Source: Lachnospiraceae bacterium Zagget3
GTDB lineage: Bacteria > Bacillota_A > Clostridia > Lachnospirales > Lachnospiraceae
DNA length: 64,000 bases
NCBI GenBank assembly: GCA_001941025.1
Contig: MSHE01000027.1
Span: 15,298 to 79,297, forward strand
Reading direction: 5' to 3'
The notes under the pieces were generated by a model. It saw only the letters and a program-made list of their open reading frames with translations. It made no database searches and was not told the origin of the DNA. How positions within the stretch are numbered: position 1 is the first letter of the stretch; each line of letters starts with the position of its first letter. Both the position numbers and the translations under genes were made by a program. This document shows positions 25,727 to 35,132 of the stretch, one piece after another.

Positions 25727-28700
25727 GATACAGGGATTTAAATCATTTGCCACGCGGATCGTCCTGGAGTTCCATGACGGGATCACGGGCATCGTGGGTC
25801 CGAACGGCAGCGGCAAGAGCAACATCGCCGACGCGGTCCGGTGGGTGCTGGGCGAACAGAAGGTAAGCCAGCTGCGCAGCAGCGGCATGCAGGATGTCAT
25901 CTTCGCTGGGACCGAGAGCCGTCGGCCGGTGAGTTTTGCCTATGTGGCGATCACATTTGACAATTCCGATCACTTTCTGGCACTCGACTACACGGAGGTG
26001 ACCGTGGCCCGGCGGGTGTACCGCTCCGGAGAGAGCGAGTATCTCTTGAACGGGACGGCGTGCCGCCGAAAGGACATTCAGGAGTTGTTCTACGACACCG
26101 GCATCGGGCAGGAAGGCTATTCCATCATTGGGCAGGGACAGATCGACAAGATCTTAAGCGGCAAACCGGAGGAACGCCGCGAGCTGTTCGACGAGGCGGC
26201 CGGTATCGTCAAATTTAAACGCCGCAAGCAGACGACACTTCGCAAGCTGGAGAGTGAACAGCAAAATCTGGCGCGTGTCACGGATATCCTCTCGGAACTC
26301 GAACGGCAGGTCGGGCCGCTCGCCGCGCAGGCCGAGCATGCGCGGGTCTATTTAAAGAAAAAGGACACATTAAAATCCTATGAGGTCAATGTGTTTTTGC
26401 GCGAGATGGACCGCGTGGAGACGGACGGCGCGTCCATCGCGGAAAAACAGGAGATCGCGGAAGACCAGATGCGTGAAGCGCAGGAGGAACTTGCCGCGAC
26501 ACTGAAAAAATACGAAGACTTAGACCGCGAGATCAAGGAGAACGATGACGCGATCACGTCGCTGCAGAACCGCATCAGTGAAAGCGATGTCGAGCGTGAG
26601 AAGAATGAGGGCCGGATCAACGTGCTGCGCGAACAGATTCAGGCGATCCGGCAGAGTGAATCGCACGGGCAGGAGCGTCTGGGGGAACTGGAGGCGGAGA
26701 TCGCGCGTCGCGAAGAGACCGGAGCGGCCTATCGGGAAGAAAAGGCCGGGACGGACGCGCAGATCGCCGCGATCGAAAAAGAGCAGGCAGATCTGCGGGA
26801 ATCCCTGGAGCGTCTTCTTACCTCCGCGGCGCAGACGGAGCAGGAAATCGAGAAGGGAAAACAGGAGATCCTCTCGCTTCTCGACGCGCGTGCCGCGATG
26901 GAGGGTGAAGGGCAGCGCTTTCACACCATGATCGAGCAGGCGAATATCCGCCAGGCGCAGTTAAACGCGCAGCTTCTGGAGCAAAAGAGTACGGAGACGG
27001 ATGTATCCGGACGGCTGGCCGCGCAGCAAAAGACGCTGAAGGAACTGACTCGCAGGGGAAAGGATCTGGACAAGAAGCAAAGTGATCTGCGGGCGAAGCG
27101 GGAAAAGTGGAACACGCAGATCCAGGATCTGCAGGGCGAACTCGATACACTCCGCCAGCAGTACCATCGGGAGTCCTCCCGTCTGGAAACCGTGAAGAAC
27201 ATGGCGGAGCGCTATGACGGGTATGGAAGCGGCGTTCGCCATGTTATGGAAAACAAGGCGGACACCAAAGGGATCTGCGGTGTAGTCGCCGACCTGATCC
27301 GGGTGGACAAACGCTGCGAGACCGCCATCGAGACCGCGCTGGGCGGCAATATCCAAAATGTGGTCACCCGGGATGAGAAGACGGCGAAGCAGATGATCGC
27401 CTATTTAAAGGAGAACCGTTACGGCAGAGTGACATTCCTGCCGCTTTCGAGTGTCTCGGCCCCGAAGGAAGTGCCGGAGAAAAAGGCGCTGGAGGAGCCT
27501 GGCGTGATCGGCCTGGCCGACACGCTTGTGAAAGCGGAGGAGGAGTACCAGGGCGTCATCGGACATCTCCTCGGCCGCGTGCTCGTGGTGGATACGATCG
27601 ATCACGCGCTCGCGATCGCGAAAAAGTACAAGTATTCGATGCGCATCGTTACATTGGAGGGGGAATACCTGCGTCCCGGCGGATCCCTTTCCGGCGGCGC
27701 GTTTAAAAATGAAAGCAGCCTGCTCGGGCGCAGCCGGGAGATCGAAGCACTGGAAAAGACGATCGCGGGTCTCGAAAAGAAAGAGCAGACGCTCACCGCG
27801 CGCCTTGCGGATGTCCGAACGGCGGAGGAGCTTTTAAAGGACGATCTGGATGAGGTCGAGACCTCTCAGCAGGAACTGGCGATCGAGCAGAACACCGCGC
27901 AGGTCGAGGCGGAGCACCTGGAGGAAGAAAAGGCGCAGCAGGACGCGTTTTATCGGAATATCCGGGAAGAGATCCAGGCGCTCGAGGATCAAAAGAGTGA
28001 GCTGGCGGTCGATCAGGAGCAGATGCAGCTCCGGTTGGAGAGTTCCCGGTCCCGGGAGGCGGAATTGAACGCTGCCGGGGAAGAGCGCGCGAAAGAACTG
28101 GAACAGAAGAACACGGAAGCGGAGGAACTGCAGCAGAGCCTTTCGGAGATGAATGTCACGCTCGCGCAATTGCAGCAGAAATCCGATTTTTCCGGAGAAA
28201 ATATCGCGCGGATCGAGCAGGAGATGCAGGAATTTCACGACGCGCGGCAGGAGGTGCTCCAGAGCGCTTCCGCAAGCGGCGAGGAGATCGGGAAAAGAGA
28301 GGACGAGATCAACCGGCTGATCGAGGCGCGGGAGCGCGCGGGGAACGAGCGGGAGGAATTGTCCGAACAGTTGGAAGCCTGTGTCGCGAAAAAAGAGCAG
28401 ATGACCACGGATCACAAAGAATTCTTTGATAAGCGGGAAGCCATGGCGCAGGAGATTTCCCGCCTGGACAAGGAGATCTTCCGCTTGAACGATCGACAGG
28501 AGAAGTTGGAACAGACGCGGGAGACACAGACGGAGTATATGTGGGAGGAATATGAACTCACATACCGCGAGGCGGAAAAACTGCGCGCGGAGGAGCTGCC
28601 CGGCATTACGGAGCTTCGCAAACAGATCGCGCAGGTGCGCGCCGAGATTCGGGAACTGGGGGATGTGAATGTCAACGCGATCGAAGAGTACAAGAACGTT

Positions 28701-29270
28701 TCGGAGCGATATGAGTTTTTAAAGGCGCAGTATGAGGATTTAAAACAGGCGGAAAAGACTCTGCTCGATATCATCGCGGACTTGGACGAAGGCATGAAAA
28801 AGCAGTTTTCCGAGAAGTTTTCCGAGATTCAAAAGGAGTTTAACCGGACATTCGGGGAACTGTTCGGCGGCGGAAAAGGAACGCTGGAACTCACGGAAGA
28901 TACGGAACATGACATTTTGGACTGCGGCATCGGAATCATCGCGCAGCCGCCCGGAAAGAAGCTGCAAAACATGATGCAGCTCTCCGGCGGGGAAAAGGCG
29001 CTGACCGCGATCGCGCTGCTGTTCGCGATCCAAAACTTAAAACCGTCGCCGTTTTGTCTGCTGGATGAGATCGAGGCCGCGCTGGACGACACGAACGTGG
29101 TGCGCTACGCGTCGTATCTGCAGAAGCTGTCAAAGAATACGCAGTTTATTGTGATCACGCACCGGAGAGGGACGATGAATGTAGCGGACCGGCTGTATGG
29201 GGTCACGATGCAGGAGAGGGGCGTGTCGGCGCTCGTGTCGGTCAATCTCATCGAAAAGGAATTGGATTAA
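25707..29270 (+). CDS. smc: Chromosome partition protein SMC
   Basis: 1187-aa condensin ATPase. The N-terminal head has Walker A VGPNGSGKSNIADAVRW near residue 31, followed by a long coiled coil, the hinge (about 505-650), the return coiled coil, and the C-terminal head with signature QLSGGEKALTAIALL and Walker B FCLLDEIEAALDD near residue 1118. It organises the chromosome together with ScpA/B, which are not in the window. It overlaps rnc by 20 bp, so translation is coupled; rnc-smc-ftsY order is the usual Firmicutes order. Confidence 0.98.
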   Translation: MYLKSIEIQGFKSFATRIVLEFHDGITGIVGPNGSGKSNIADAVRWVLGEQKVSQLRSSGMQDVIFAGTESRRPVSFAYVAITFDNSDHFLALDYTEVTVARRVYRSGESEYLLNGTACRRKDIQELFYDTGIGQEGYSIIGQGQIDKILSGKPEERRELFDEAAGIVKFKRRKQTTLRKLESEQQNLARVTDILSELERQVGPLAAQAEHARVYLKKKDTLKSYEVNVFLREMDRVETDGASIAEKQEIAEDQMREAQEELAATLKKYEDLDREIKENDDAITSLQNRISESDVEREKNEGRINVLREQIQAIRQSESHGQERLGELEAEIARREETGAAYREEKAGTDAQIAAIEKEQADLRESLERLLTSAAQTEQEIEKGKQEILSLLDARAAMEGEGQRFHTMIEQANIRQAQLNAQLLEQKSTETDVSGRLAAQQKTLKELTRRGKDLDKKQSDLRAKREKWNTQIQDLQGELDTLRQQYHRESSRLETVKNMAERYDGYGSGVRHVMENKADTKGICGVVADLIRVDKRCETAIETALGGNIQNVVTRDEKTAKQMIAYLKENRYGRVTFLPLSSVSAPKEVPEKKALEEPGVIGLADTLVKAEEEYQGVIGHLLGRVLVVDTIDHALAIAKKYKYSMRIVTLEGEYLRPGGSLSGGAFKNESSLLGRSREIEALEKTIAGLEKKEQTLTARLADVRTAEELLKDDLDEVETSQQELAIEQNTAQVEAEHLEEEKAQQDAFYRNIREEIQALEDQKSELAVDQEQMQLRLESSRSREAELNAAGEERAKELEQKNTEAEELQQSLSEMNVTLAQLQQKSDFSGENIARIEQEMQEFHDARQEVLQSASASGEEIGKREDEINRLIEARERAGNEREELSEQLEACVAKKEQMTTDHKEFFDKREAMAQEISRLDKEIFRLNDRQEKLEQTRETQTEYMWEEYELTYREAEKLRAEELPGITELRKQIAQVRAEIRELGDVNVNAIEEYKNVSERYEFLKAQYEDLKQAEKTLLDIIADLDEGMKKQFSEKFSEIQKEFNRTFGELFGGGKGTLELTEDTEHDILDCGIGIIAQPPGKKLQNMMQLSGGEKALTAIALLFAIQNLKPSPFCLLDEIEAALDDTNVVRYASYLQKLSKNTQFIVITHRRGTMNVADRLYGVTMQERGVSALVSVNLIEKELD

Positions 29271-29285
29271 GGTTGGTTTTTTTGA

Positions 29286-29427
29286 GCGGCCCTGTGCAAA
29301 AGCACATCAACGCGTGGACGCTCGCGCTCTATGTCCGCACGCAGCGGTACTAAGAAGCCGCTGTCGCGCCTTCAAGTACCGGCGGCGTCCAACGCCTCGC
29401 TTATGAAGTGCTTTTGCACAGGGCCGC
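29286..29427. repeat. Long inverted repeat (MITE-like or structured RNA) between smc and ftsY
   Basis: A perfect 20-bp inverted repeat: GCGGCCCTGTGCAAAAGCAC at 29286-29305 and its complement at 29408-29427. The 102-bp interior holds further nested inverted pairs, CAGCGG/CCGCTG (29342-29347 and 29358-29363) and GGTACT/AGTACC (29346-29351 and 29375-29380). No ORF, and no clear target-site duplication at the outer ends. No second copy was found in the window. Confidence 0.75.
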
Positions 29428-29482
29428 CATCCACACAGTAAAAAGCCAAGCAAGAAAGCCTTGCAAATGGAAGGGAACATAT

Positions 29483-30439
29483 ATGATTGAAGAAAAAAAT
29501 GGGCTGTTTAAACGTCTTGCTAGAGGTTTAAGCAAGACAAGAAGTAATCTTGCCTCAGGCATGAACAGCGTGTTTAAGGGGTCGGCCAAGATCGACGAAG
29601 AGTTCTATGATGACTTGGAAGAGGTCCTGATCCTGAGTGACTTAGGCGTGCACGCGGCCGAGAATATTATCGAAGAGCTGCAGGAGAAGGTAAAGGAGCA
29701 GGGCATCCGGGATCCGGAGGAATGCCGGCAGCTTCTGATTGAGAGCCTGCGGGATCAGATGCAGACCGGGGAGACCGACTTCCGCTTTGAGGACGAGCCG
29801 TCCGTGGTCCTGGTGATCGGAGTAAACGGCGTCGGCAAGACGACGACGATCGGCAAACTGGCCGCAAAGCAAAAGGAGCGTGGCAGGCGTGTGATCCTCG
29901 GCGCGGCGGATACGTTTCGCGCGGCGGCCGGTGAACAGCTTAGCGAATGGGCGAACCGCGCCGGCGTGGAGATCGTCGGCGGACAGGAAGGAGCCGACCC
30001 GGCGTCCGTCGTCTATGACGCCGCGCAGGCGGCGAAGGCGCGCGGCGCGGACATGCTCCTGATCGATACGGCCGGACGGCTGCACAACAAGAAGAACCTG
30101 ATGGAAGAATTAAAGAAGATCGACCGGATCCTCACGCGCGAGTGCCCGGAGATGTACCGGGAGACGCTCGTGGTGGTGGACGCGACGACCGGACAGAACG
30201 CCCTGAATCAGGCGCGGGAGTTTTCCGAGGTGGCGGACATCAGCGGGATCATCCTGACCAAGATGGATGGAACCGCGAAGGGCGGCATCGCCGTCGCGAT
30301 CCAGGCGGAGCTCGGCATCCCGGTGAAGTATATCGGCGTGGGGGAGCGCATCGAGGATCTGCAGCGGTTTGACGCGGACGCCTTTGTGGAGGCGCTCTTT
30401 ACGGAAAACGCGGAGGACGATGAATCCGAAGGACAATGA
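29483..30439 (+). CDS. ftsY: Signal recognition particle receptor FtsY
   Basis: 318-aa GTPase that docks SRP-ribosome complexes at the membrane. It has a short basic N-terminus (no long acidic A domain), the four-helix N domain, then the G domain with GVNGVGKTTTIGKLA, DTAGRLHNKKNLMEEL, TKMDGTAKGG and VGERIEDLQRFD. ATG at 29483 follows GGAAGGGAA; the frame upstream runs into the inverted repeat. It works with ffh at 31825, on the same strand. Confidence 0.97.
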   Translation: MIEEKNGLFKRLARGLSKTRSNLASGMNSVFKGSAKIDEEFYDDLEEVLILSDLGVHAAENIIEELQEKVKEQGIRDPEECRQLLIESLRDQMQTGETDFRFEDEPSVVLVIGVNGVGKTTTIGKLAAKQKERGRRVILGAADTFRAAAGEQLSEWANRAGVEIVGGQEGADPASVVYDAAQAAKARGADMLLIDTAGRLHNKKNLMEELKKIDRILTRECPEMYRETLVVVDATTGQNALNQAREFSEVADISGIILTKMDGTAKGGIAVAIQAELGIPVKYIGVGERIEDLQRFDADAFVEALFTENAEDDESEGQ

Positions 30440-30496
30440 CAAGTGAGAATTTCACGGGAATTTACGGGGTCCGCGGCTACGGAACTTGCCAAGGTG

Positions 30497-30505
30497 TGCT
30501 ATAAT
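30497..30505 (+). promoter_or_regulatory. Extended -10 promoter
   Basis: TGCTATAAT (30497-30505), with no clear -35 box, 57 bp before the DUF4428/SHOCT gene. Confidence 0.55.
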
Positions 30506-30561
30506 ACCTTTACATACTAAATAAAAGGGAACGAAACGACAGGAAGAGAGGAAACCTAGTT

Positions 30562-31314
30562 ATGGAAAATGCGAAAATCGAGGAAATTTGCAGCGTCTGC
30601 AACGTGAATGTCGCGAGCAAAAAACTGGAGGACGGGTGCATCTGCAAGTCCTGCATGGAGCGGGGGTATGACCGCTCGCAGCCGTGGCGCAAGATGACGG
30701 TCGATATGGTGAAAAATTCCATCGACCTCAAGAAACGCATGGATGAGCACGCGGCGGTCTTTCATGTGACGGACAAGGTCAAACCGTACTTTGAAGAGGA
30801 CAATATCAGCCGGTTGATCCGCGTAAACGGCGAGATCTATCTCGCGTGGGACGATGTGATCGATTTCCAGCTGGTCGAGGACGGGAACGAGGTCAGCCGC
30901 GGCGGGCTGGGCGGTGCCGTGCTCGGCGGCATTCTGTTCGGCGAAGAAGGTGCGGTCGTTGGGCGCAATGCCACGCAAAAAAGCGTCAAGACCGTGAATG
31001 AACTCGCGATCAAGATCATCACCCGCAATGAGAAATTCCCGCAGGTCCGGATCGATCTGGTCACGAGCACCTTGGACACAAATACACGGGCATACCGAAA
31101 AGCGGCGGAAGCAGCGGAGAAGATCATAACGCTCCTGACGGTCGTCATGGATACCAATGAAAGAGAGGCGTTGGAAGATTCCGCGTCCGCGTCGGCGCCC
31201 TCCGCGGCCGATGAGATCAAAAAGTATAAGGATCTGCTGGATGAGGGGGCCCTCACGCCGGAAGAGTTTGAGGAGAAAAAGAAAGAACTGCTCGACTCCA
31301 AAGAGTCAGAGTGA
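30562..31314 (+). CDS. Zinc-ribbon plus SHOCT-domain protein of unknown function
   Basis: 250 aa. An N-terminal CSVCN...CICKSC knuckle (residues 10-31; two CxxC pairs) is like the DUF4428 start. The middle has a beta-rich stretch and a glycine-rich hydrophobic segment, GGLGGAVLGGILFGEEGAVVG (about residues 114-134). The C-terminus EIKKYKDLLDEGALTPEEFE is a SHOCT motif, a short oligomerisation/association helix. Related proteins are often found as single-copy house-keeping genes of unknown role. It has its own promoter and terminator, and interrupts the ftsY-ylxM-ffh order. Confidence 0.78.
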   Translation: MENAKIEEICSVCNVNVASKKLEDGCICKSCMERGYDRSQPWRKMTVDMVKNSIDLKKRMDEHAAVFHVTDKVKPYFEEDNISRLIRVNGEIYLAWDDVIDFQLVEDGNEVSRGGLGGAVLGGILFGEEGAVVGRNATQKSVKTVNELAIKIITRNEKFPQVRIDLVTSTLDTNTRAYRKAAEAAEKIITLLTVVMDTNEREALEDSASASAPSAADEIKKYKDLLDEGALTPEEFEEKKKELLDSKESE

Positions 31315-31332
31315 GTCGTAAGGAAAGAAAAC

Positions 31333-31370
31333 GGGTGTCAAGAGAAAATACTTGACACCCTTCTTTTTTT
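31333..31370 (+). terminator. Terminator with an embedded promoter -35 box
   Basis: GGGTGTCAAG (31333-31342), loop AGAAAATA, CTTGACACCC (31351-31360), then TTCTTTTTTT. The right arm contains TTGACA (31352-31357), which with TAGTCT (31375-31380, 17-bp spacer) could form the promoter for ylxM-ffh. Confidence 0.85.
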
Positions 31371-31380
31371 ATGGTAGTCT
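31352..31380 (+). promoter_or_regulatory. Candidate ylxM-ffh promoter
   Basis: TTGACA and TAGTCT with a 17-bp spacer; the -35 box is inside the preceding terminator stem. The start site would be about 31387, 20 bp before ylxM. Confidence 0.5.
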
Positions 31381-31406
31381 GTGCGGGTGGCAGGCGGGGG
31401 AATGGT

Positions 31407-31781
31407 ATGGAAAAGATTGGACGACAAGTACTCTTATACGATTTCTACGGCGAGCTCTTGACAGATCATCAGCAGAGCGTGTATGAGGACGTGGTCTTAA
31501 ACGATCTGTCGCTGGGAGAGATCGCCGAACAGCGCGGCATCACCCGGCAGGGCGTGCACGATCTCGTGCGGCGCTGCGACCGGATCCTGTCCGAATACGA
31601 AGAAAAGCTTCACCTCGTGGAGCGCTTTATGCAGACGCGCGAGGATGTCCTGCGGATTCAGGCCCTGACGGAAGAGTGCGACGCCCCGCAGCCCGACGCG
31701 GCTGCCGGGAAGACGCAGGCGGACGCGGAGACCCTGCGCGAGATCCACCGCCTCTCCGAGCGCATTCTGGAAGAACTGTGA
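31407..31781 (+). CDS. ylxM: YlxM-family SRP-associated HTH protein
   Basis: 124 aa. The helix-turn-helix region reads SLGEIAEQRGITRQGVHDLVRRC, like sigma-factor region 4, and the gene precedes ffh as in most Firmicutes (UPF0122). YlxM binds the SRP RNA/Ffh complex in streptococci. The C-terminal 35 residues are charged and variable. ATG at 31407 follows GCGGGGG; the 12 codons upstream overlap the promoter. Confidence 0.9.
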   Translation: MEKIGRQVLLYDFYGELLTDHQQSVYEDVVLNDLSLGEIAEQRGITRQGVHDLVRRCDRILSEYEEKLHLVERFMQTREDVLRIQALTEECDAPQPDAAAGKTQADAETLREIHRLSERILEEL

Positions 31782-31824
31782 TCCGGCACGCGGCCGGTGA
31801 ATTTTTCCCAAGAGGGGATACGAT

Positions 31825-33186
31825 ATGGCATTTGACAGCTTAACGGAAAAACTGCAAAACGTCTTTAAGAACCTGCGCAGCAAAGGGCGCCTCACGGAAG
31901 CGGATGTGAAGGAAGCCTTAAAGGAAGTGCGTATGGCACTGCTCGAGGCCGACGTGAACTACCGCGTAGTCAAGCAGTTTGTAAAAGCGGTGGAGGAGCG
32001 TGCCATCGGGTCCGATGTGATGAACGGGTTAAACCCGGGACAGATGGTCATCAAGATTGTCGATGAAGAGATGACGAAGATGATGGGCTCCGATCCCGTG
32101 GAGATCGCGCTTGCTCCGGGGCAGGCGGCTTCGGTCCTCATGATGGTGGGCCTGCAGGGCGCCGGAAAAACGACGACGGCGGCGAAGCTGGCCGGCAAGT
32201 ACAAACAGACCGGCAAAAAAGTACTGCTTGCGGCCTGCGATGTCTATCGCCCCGCCGCGATCAAGCAGTTGGAAGTCAACGCGGAAAAACAGGGCGTTGA
32301 TGTCTTTTCCATGGGAGACGCGCAGGACCCGGTCGACATCGCCAAGGCGGCCGTGCGGCACGCGGAAAAAAACGGGCACAACATCGTGATCCTCGATACG
32401 GCCGGACGCCTGCACATCGATGACGAGATGATGGAGGAACTGTCACGGATCAAGGAAAATATAAATGTCACACAGACGATCCTCGTCGTGGACGCCATGA
32501 CCGGGCAGGACGCGGTCAATGCGGCCAGCGCGTTTGACGAGCAGATCGGCATCGACGGCGTGATCCTGACAAAGTTAGACGGCGATACAAGGGGCGGCGC
32601 GGCGCTTTCTATCCGCGCGGTCACGGGAAAGCCGATTTTTTACGCCGGCATGGGCGAGAAACTTTCGGATCTGGAACCGTTTTATCCCGACCGGATGGCA
32701 TCGCGGATCCTCGGAATGGGCGATGTCTTAACGCTGATTGAAAAGGCGGAGGCCGAGGCGGATCCGGAGAAGACAGCCGAGATGGAACAGCGCATGCGTA
32801 AGGCGGAATTCACCTTTTCCGACTATCTCGAGTCGATGAACCAGATGAAGAAGATGGGCGGGATGGCGAGCGTGCTCGGCATGATGCCCGGCGTAAATTC
32901 CTCCCAGATGAAACAGATGGAAGATGCCGTGGATGATAAGCGGATGGCCCGGGTCGAGGGGATCATCTATTCCATGACACCGGAAGAACGGGACAATCCC
33001 TCTATCTTAAATCCCAGCCGGAAGCGGCGGATCGCGAACGGCGCGGGAGTGGACATCAGCGAAGTGAACCGCCTGATCAAGCAGTTTGAACAGGGGAAAA
33101 AGGTGATGAAACAGATGAACAACAGCAGACGCAAAGGGAAAAACGCGCTTGGCGGATTCGGGGGCATGAACGGGCTTCCGTTTTAG
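31825..33186 (+). CDS. ffh: Signal recognition particle protein Ffh
   Basis: 453-aa SRP54 GTPase. It has the N domain, the G domain (GLQGAGKTTTAAKLA, DTAGRLHIDDEMMEEL, TKLDGDTRGGAA), and a methionine-rich M domain (MNQMKKMGGMASVLGMMPG) that binds signal peptides and SRP RNA. It ends in a glycine-rich tail. It follows ylxM by 43 bp and leads into rpsP. The SRP RNA gene is not in the window. Confidence 0.98.
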   Translation: MAFDSLTEKLQNVFKNLRSKGRLTEADVKEALKEVRMALLEADVNYRVVKQFVKAVEERAIGSDVMNGLNPGQMVIKIVDEEMTKMMGSDPVEIALAPGQAASVLMMVGLQGAGKTTTAAKLAGKYKQTGKKVLLAACDVYRPAAIKQLEVNAEKQGVDVFSMGDAQDPVDIAKAAVRHAEKNGHNIVILDTAGRLHIDDEMMEELSRIKENINVTQTILVVDAMTGQDAVNAASAFDEQIGIDGVILTKLDGDTRGGAALSIRAVTGKPIFYAGMGEKLSDLEPFYPDRMASRILGMGDVLTLIEKAEAEADPEKTAEMEQRMRKAEFTFSDYLESMNQMKKMGGMASVLGMMPGVNSSQMKQMEDAVDDKRMARVEGIIYSMTPEERDNPSILNPSRKRRIANGAGVDISEVNRLIKQFEQGKKVMKQMNNSRRKGKNALGGFGGMNGLPF

Positions 33187-33214
33187 CATATATTTTTAAG
33201 GAGGTAGCAGTAAG

Positions 33215-33460
33215 ATGGCAGTAAAGATTCGTTTAAAAAGGATCGGGAAAAAGAAAAATCCCTTCTACCGGATCGTCGTGGCGGACGCGAGAAGCCCGCG
33301 TAACGGCAGGTTCATCGAGGAGATCGGTTATTACGATCCGACCAAGGATCCTTCCGAGTTCAAGCTGGACGAGGAAGCGGCCAGGAAATGGCTGGCAAAC
33401 GGCGCGCAGCCCACAGAGACCGTCGGCAAGATCTTAAAGATCGCGGGAATCGAAAAATAA
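33215..33460 (+). CDS. rpsP: 30S ribosomal protein S16
   Basis: 81 aa, starting [38 protein letters not shown] as bS16. The ATG follows AAGGAGG. It is the first gene of the rpsP-khpA-rimM-trmD ribosome maturation set. Confidence 0.98.
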   Translation: MAVKIRLKRIGKKKNPFYRIVVADARSPRNGRFIEEIGYYDPTKDPSEFKLDEEAARKWLANGAQPTETVGKILKIAGIEK

Positions 33461-33481
33461 CGGATTCGAGAGGACAACGAG

Positions 33482-33709
33482 ATGAAAGAACTGGTGGAAG
33501 TAATTGCAAAAGCACTCGTCGACAATCCGGATGAGGTGTCGGTCGACGTGACGGACAAGGGACGCGTGGTCGTTTTGGAACTGCATGTCGCCTCTTCCGA
33601 CATGGGAAAAGTGATCGGGAAACAGGGCCGGATCGCCAAGGCTATCCGTGACGTGGTAAAAGCGGCATCCTCGAAAGAAAGCCGGAAGGTTGTTGTCGAA
33701 ATCGTATAG
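33482..33709 (+). CDS. khpA: KH-domain RNA-binding protein KhpA
   Basis: 75 aa, a single KH domain with the GKVIGKQGRIAKAIRDVV loop (GxxG). KhpA pairs with KhpB/EloR in Gram-positives, binds many RNAs and influences cell elongation. It lies 21 bp after rpsP and 2 bp before rimM, the standard position. Confidence 0.95.
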   Translation: MKELVEVIAKALVDNPDEVSVDVTDKGRVVVLELHVASSDMGKVIGKQGRIAKAIRDVVKAASSKESRKVVVEIV

Positions 33710-33711
33710 CA

Positions 33712-34230
33712 ATGGGAACGTTTGATGAAAAAGACCGGTTTCGGATCGGCGTCATCTCCACCACCCACGGGGTGGCCGGGGAAGTGAAGGTTCGTCCGAC
33801 CACGGACGATATCCGGCGCTTTGAAGATCTGGAGCAGGTGATCGCGGATAACGGAAAGGGCGAACGTGAACTGCACGTTCTTGCTGCCCGCTATGCCAAG
33901 GACCAGGTGATCTTAAAATTCGCGGAGTTTTCGAACGCCAACGAGGTTGAACCCTATCGGGGCGCGGAACTGTATGTGACCCGCGCGGACGCGATCCCCC
34001 TGGAGGAAGGGGAGCATTTTATCGCGGACCTTGTGGGGATGCGTGTTGTCTCCACGGAGGGGGAGGAACTCGGAACGCTGACGGATGTGATGCAGACCGG
34101 TGCCAATGACGTCTATGTCGTAGCGGATCCGGAAGGAAAAGAACTTCTGTTTCCGGCTATTCGCGACTGTGTAAAGGAGATAGACACGGAGACAGGCGTC
34201 ATCACGGTGTACCGGATGCCGGGCCTTTAG
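33712..34230 (+). CDS. rimM: Ribosome maturation factor RimM
   Basis: 172 aa; 16S rRNA processing factor that binds S19. The N-terminal RimM beta-barrel (RIGVISTTHGVAGEVKVRP) is followed by a PRC-barrel domain (DLVGMRVVSTEGEELGTLTDV...ELLFPAIRDCV). It begins 2 bp after khpA. Confidence 0.96.
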   Translation: MGTFDEKDRFRIGVISTTHGVAGEVKVRPTTDDIRRFEDLEQVIADNGKGERELHVLAARYAKDQVILKFAEFSNANEVEPYRGAELYVTRADAIPLEEGEHFIADLVGMRVVSTEGEELGTLTDVMQTGANDVYVVADPEGKELLFPAIRDCVKEIDTETGVITVYRMPGL

Positions 34231-34247
34231 AGGCGGACGGAGGAACT

Positions 34248-34979
34248 ATGCGGTTTCATATCTTGACATTGTTTCCGGATATGGTGCGCGAGGGACTCGC
34301 GACCAGCATCATCGGAAACGCGATGGAACACGGATTGATCGAACTGCACATGGTGGACATCCGCGACTACACGGACGATCCGCACCGCAAGGTGGACGAC
34401 TACCCTTATGGAGGCGGAGCCGGCATGATCCTGCAGGCACAGCCGGTCTACGACGCGTGGCGGGCGGTAGTGGAATCGGTCGGCCATACGCCGCGCTGCA
34501 TCTATCTGACGCCGCAGGGACCGCTCTTTTGCCAGTCCATGGCAAAAACACTCAGCGGGGAAGAGGAGCTCATCCTTTTGTGCGGCCACTACGAAGGTGT
34601 GGACGAGCGTGTTCTGGAAGAGATCGGGGCAGAGCCCGTCTCGATCGGAAACTATGTCTTAACCGGCGGCGAACTGCCCGCCATGGTGATGGTGGATGCC
34701 ATCGCCCGCATGGTGCCCGGCGTGCTTTCGAACGAGGAGTCCGGCAGCGCGGAGTCCCTGGAAGGCGGATTGCTCGAATATCCGCAGTACAGCCGCCCGG
34801 CTGAATGGCGCGGGAGAGAGGTGCCGGAGGTGCTTTTATCCGGCGACCATGGAAAGGTCGACGCATGGCGGCATGCGCAGTCTGTTGACCGGACGCTTGC
34901 AACCCGTCCGGATCTTCTCTCGGACGCGGAACTGTCCCGGGAGGATATCAAGCGGATTTTAGAGAAACTGCATGATTAA
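34248..34979 (+). CDS. trmD: tRNA (guanine-37-N1)-methyltransferase
   Basis: 243-aa SPOUT (knotted) methyltransferase that forms m1G37 and prevents frameshifting. Family motifs: MRFHILTLFPDMV, DDYPYGGGAGMILQ, LCGHYEGVDERV, SIGNYVLTGGELPAMVM, and the C-terminal YPQYSRPAEWRG. The ATG follows GACGGAGG; 17 bp after rimM. Confidence 0.97.
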   Translation: MRFHILTLFPDMVREGLATSIIGNAMEHGLIELHMVDIRDYTDDPHRKVDDYPYGGGAGMILQAQPVYDAWRAVVESVGHTPRCIYLTPQGPLFCQSMAKTLSGEEELILLCGHYEGVDERVLEEIGAEPVSIGNYVLTGGELPAMVMVDAIARMVPGVLSNEESGSAESLEGGLLEYPQYSRPAEWRGREVPEVLLSGDHGKVDAWRHAQSVDRTLATRPDLLSDAELSREDIKRILEKLHD

Positions 34980-35021
34980 AACAGAAGCGGCAGGATCTTT
35001 GGGAAGACGCATGGGAAGTGC

Positions 35022-35050
35022 TTGCATTTCCCCGCAACCTGTGGTACACT
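35022..35050 (+). promoter_or_regulatory. rplS promoter
   Basis: TTGCAT (35022-35027) and TACACT (35045-35050), 17-bp spacer; leaves a leader of about 75 nt before rplS, in the place where L19-leader structures are known in Firmicutes, though I could not confirm one. Confidence 0.6.
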
Positions 35051-35132
35051 CATTTTTGCTGTGAAGAAAGAAACGCGATGGTCCTCTGGTACAAATGTAT
35101 TTAAGAACATCGGGATATCAGGAGGTCGCAAA

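Noticed and set aside
29286..29427. SRP RNA gene near ftsY/ffh
   Set aside because: The conserved SRP Alu/S-domain signature (GGAAGCAGC-type tetraloop region) is not present; the element is a symmetric inverted repeat instead.
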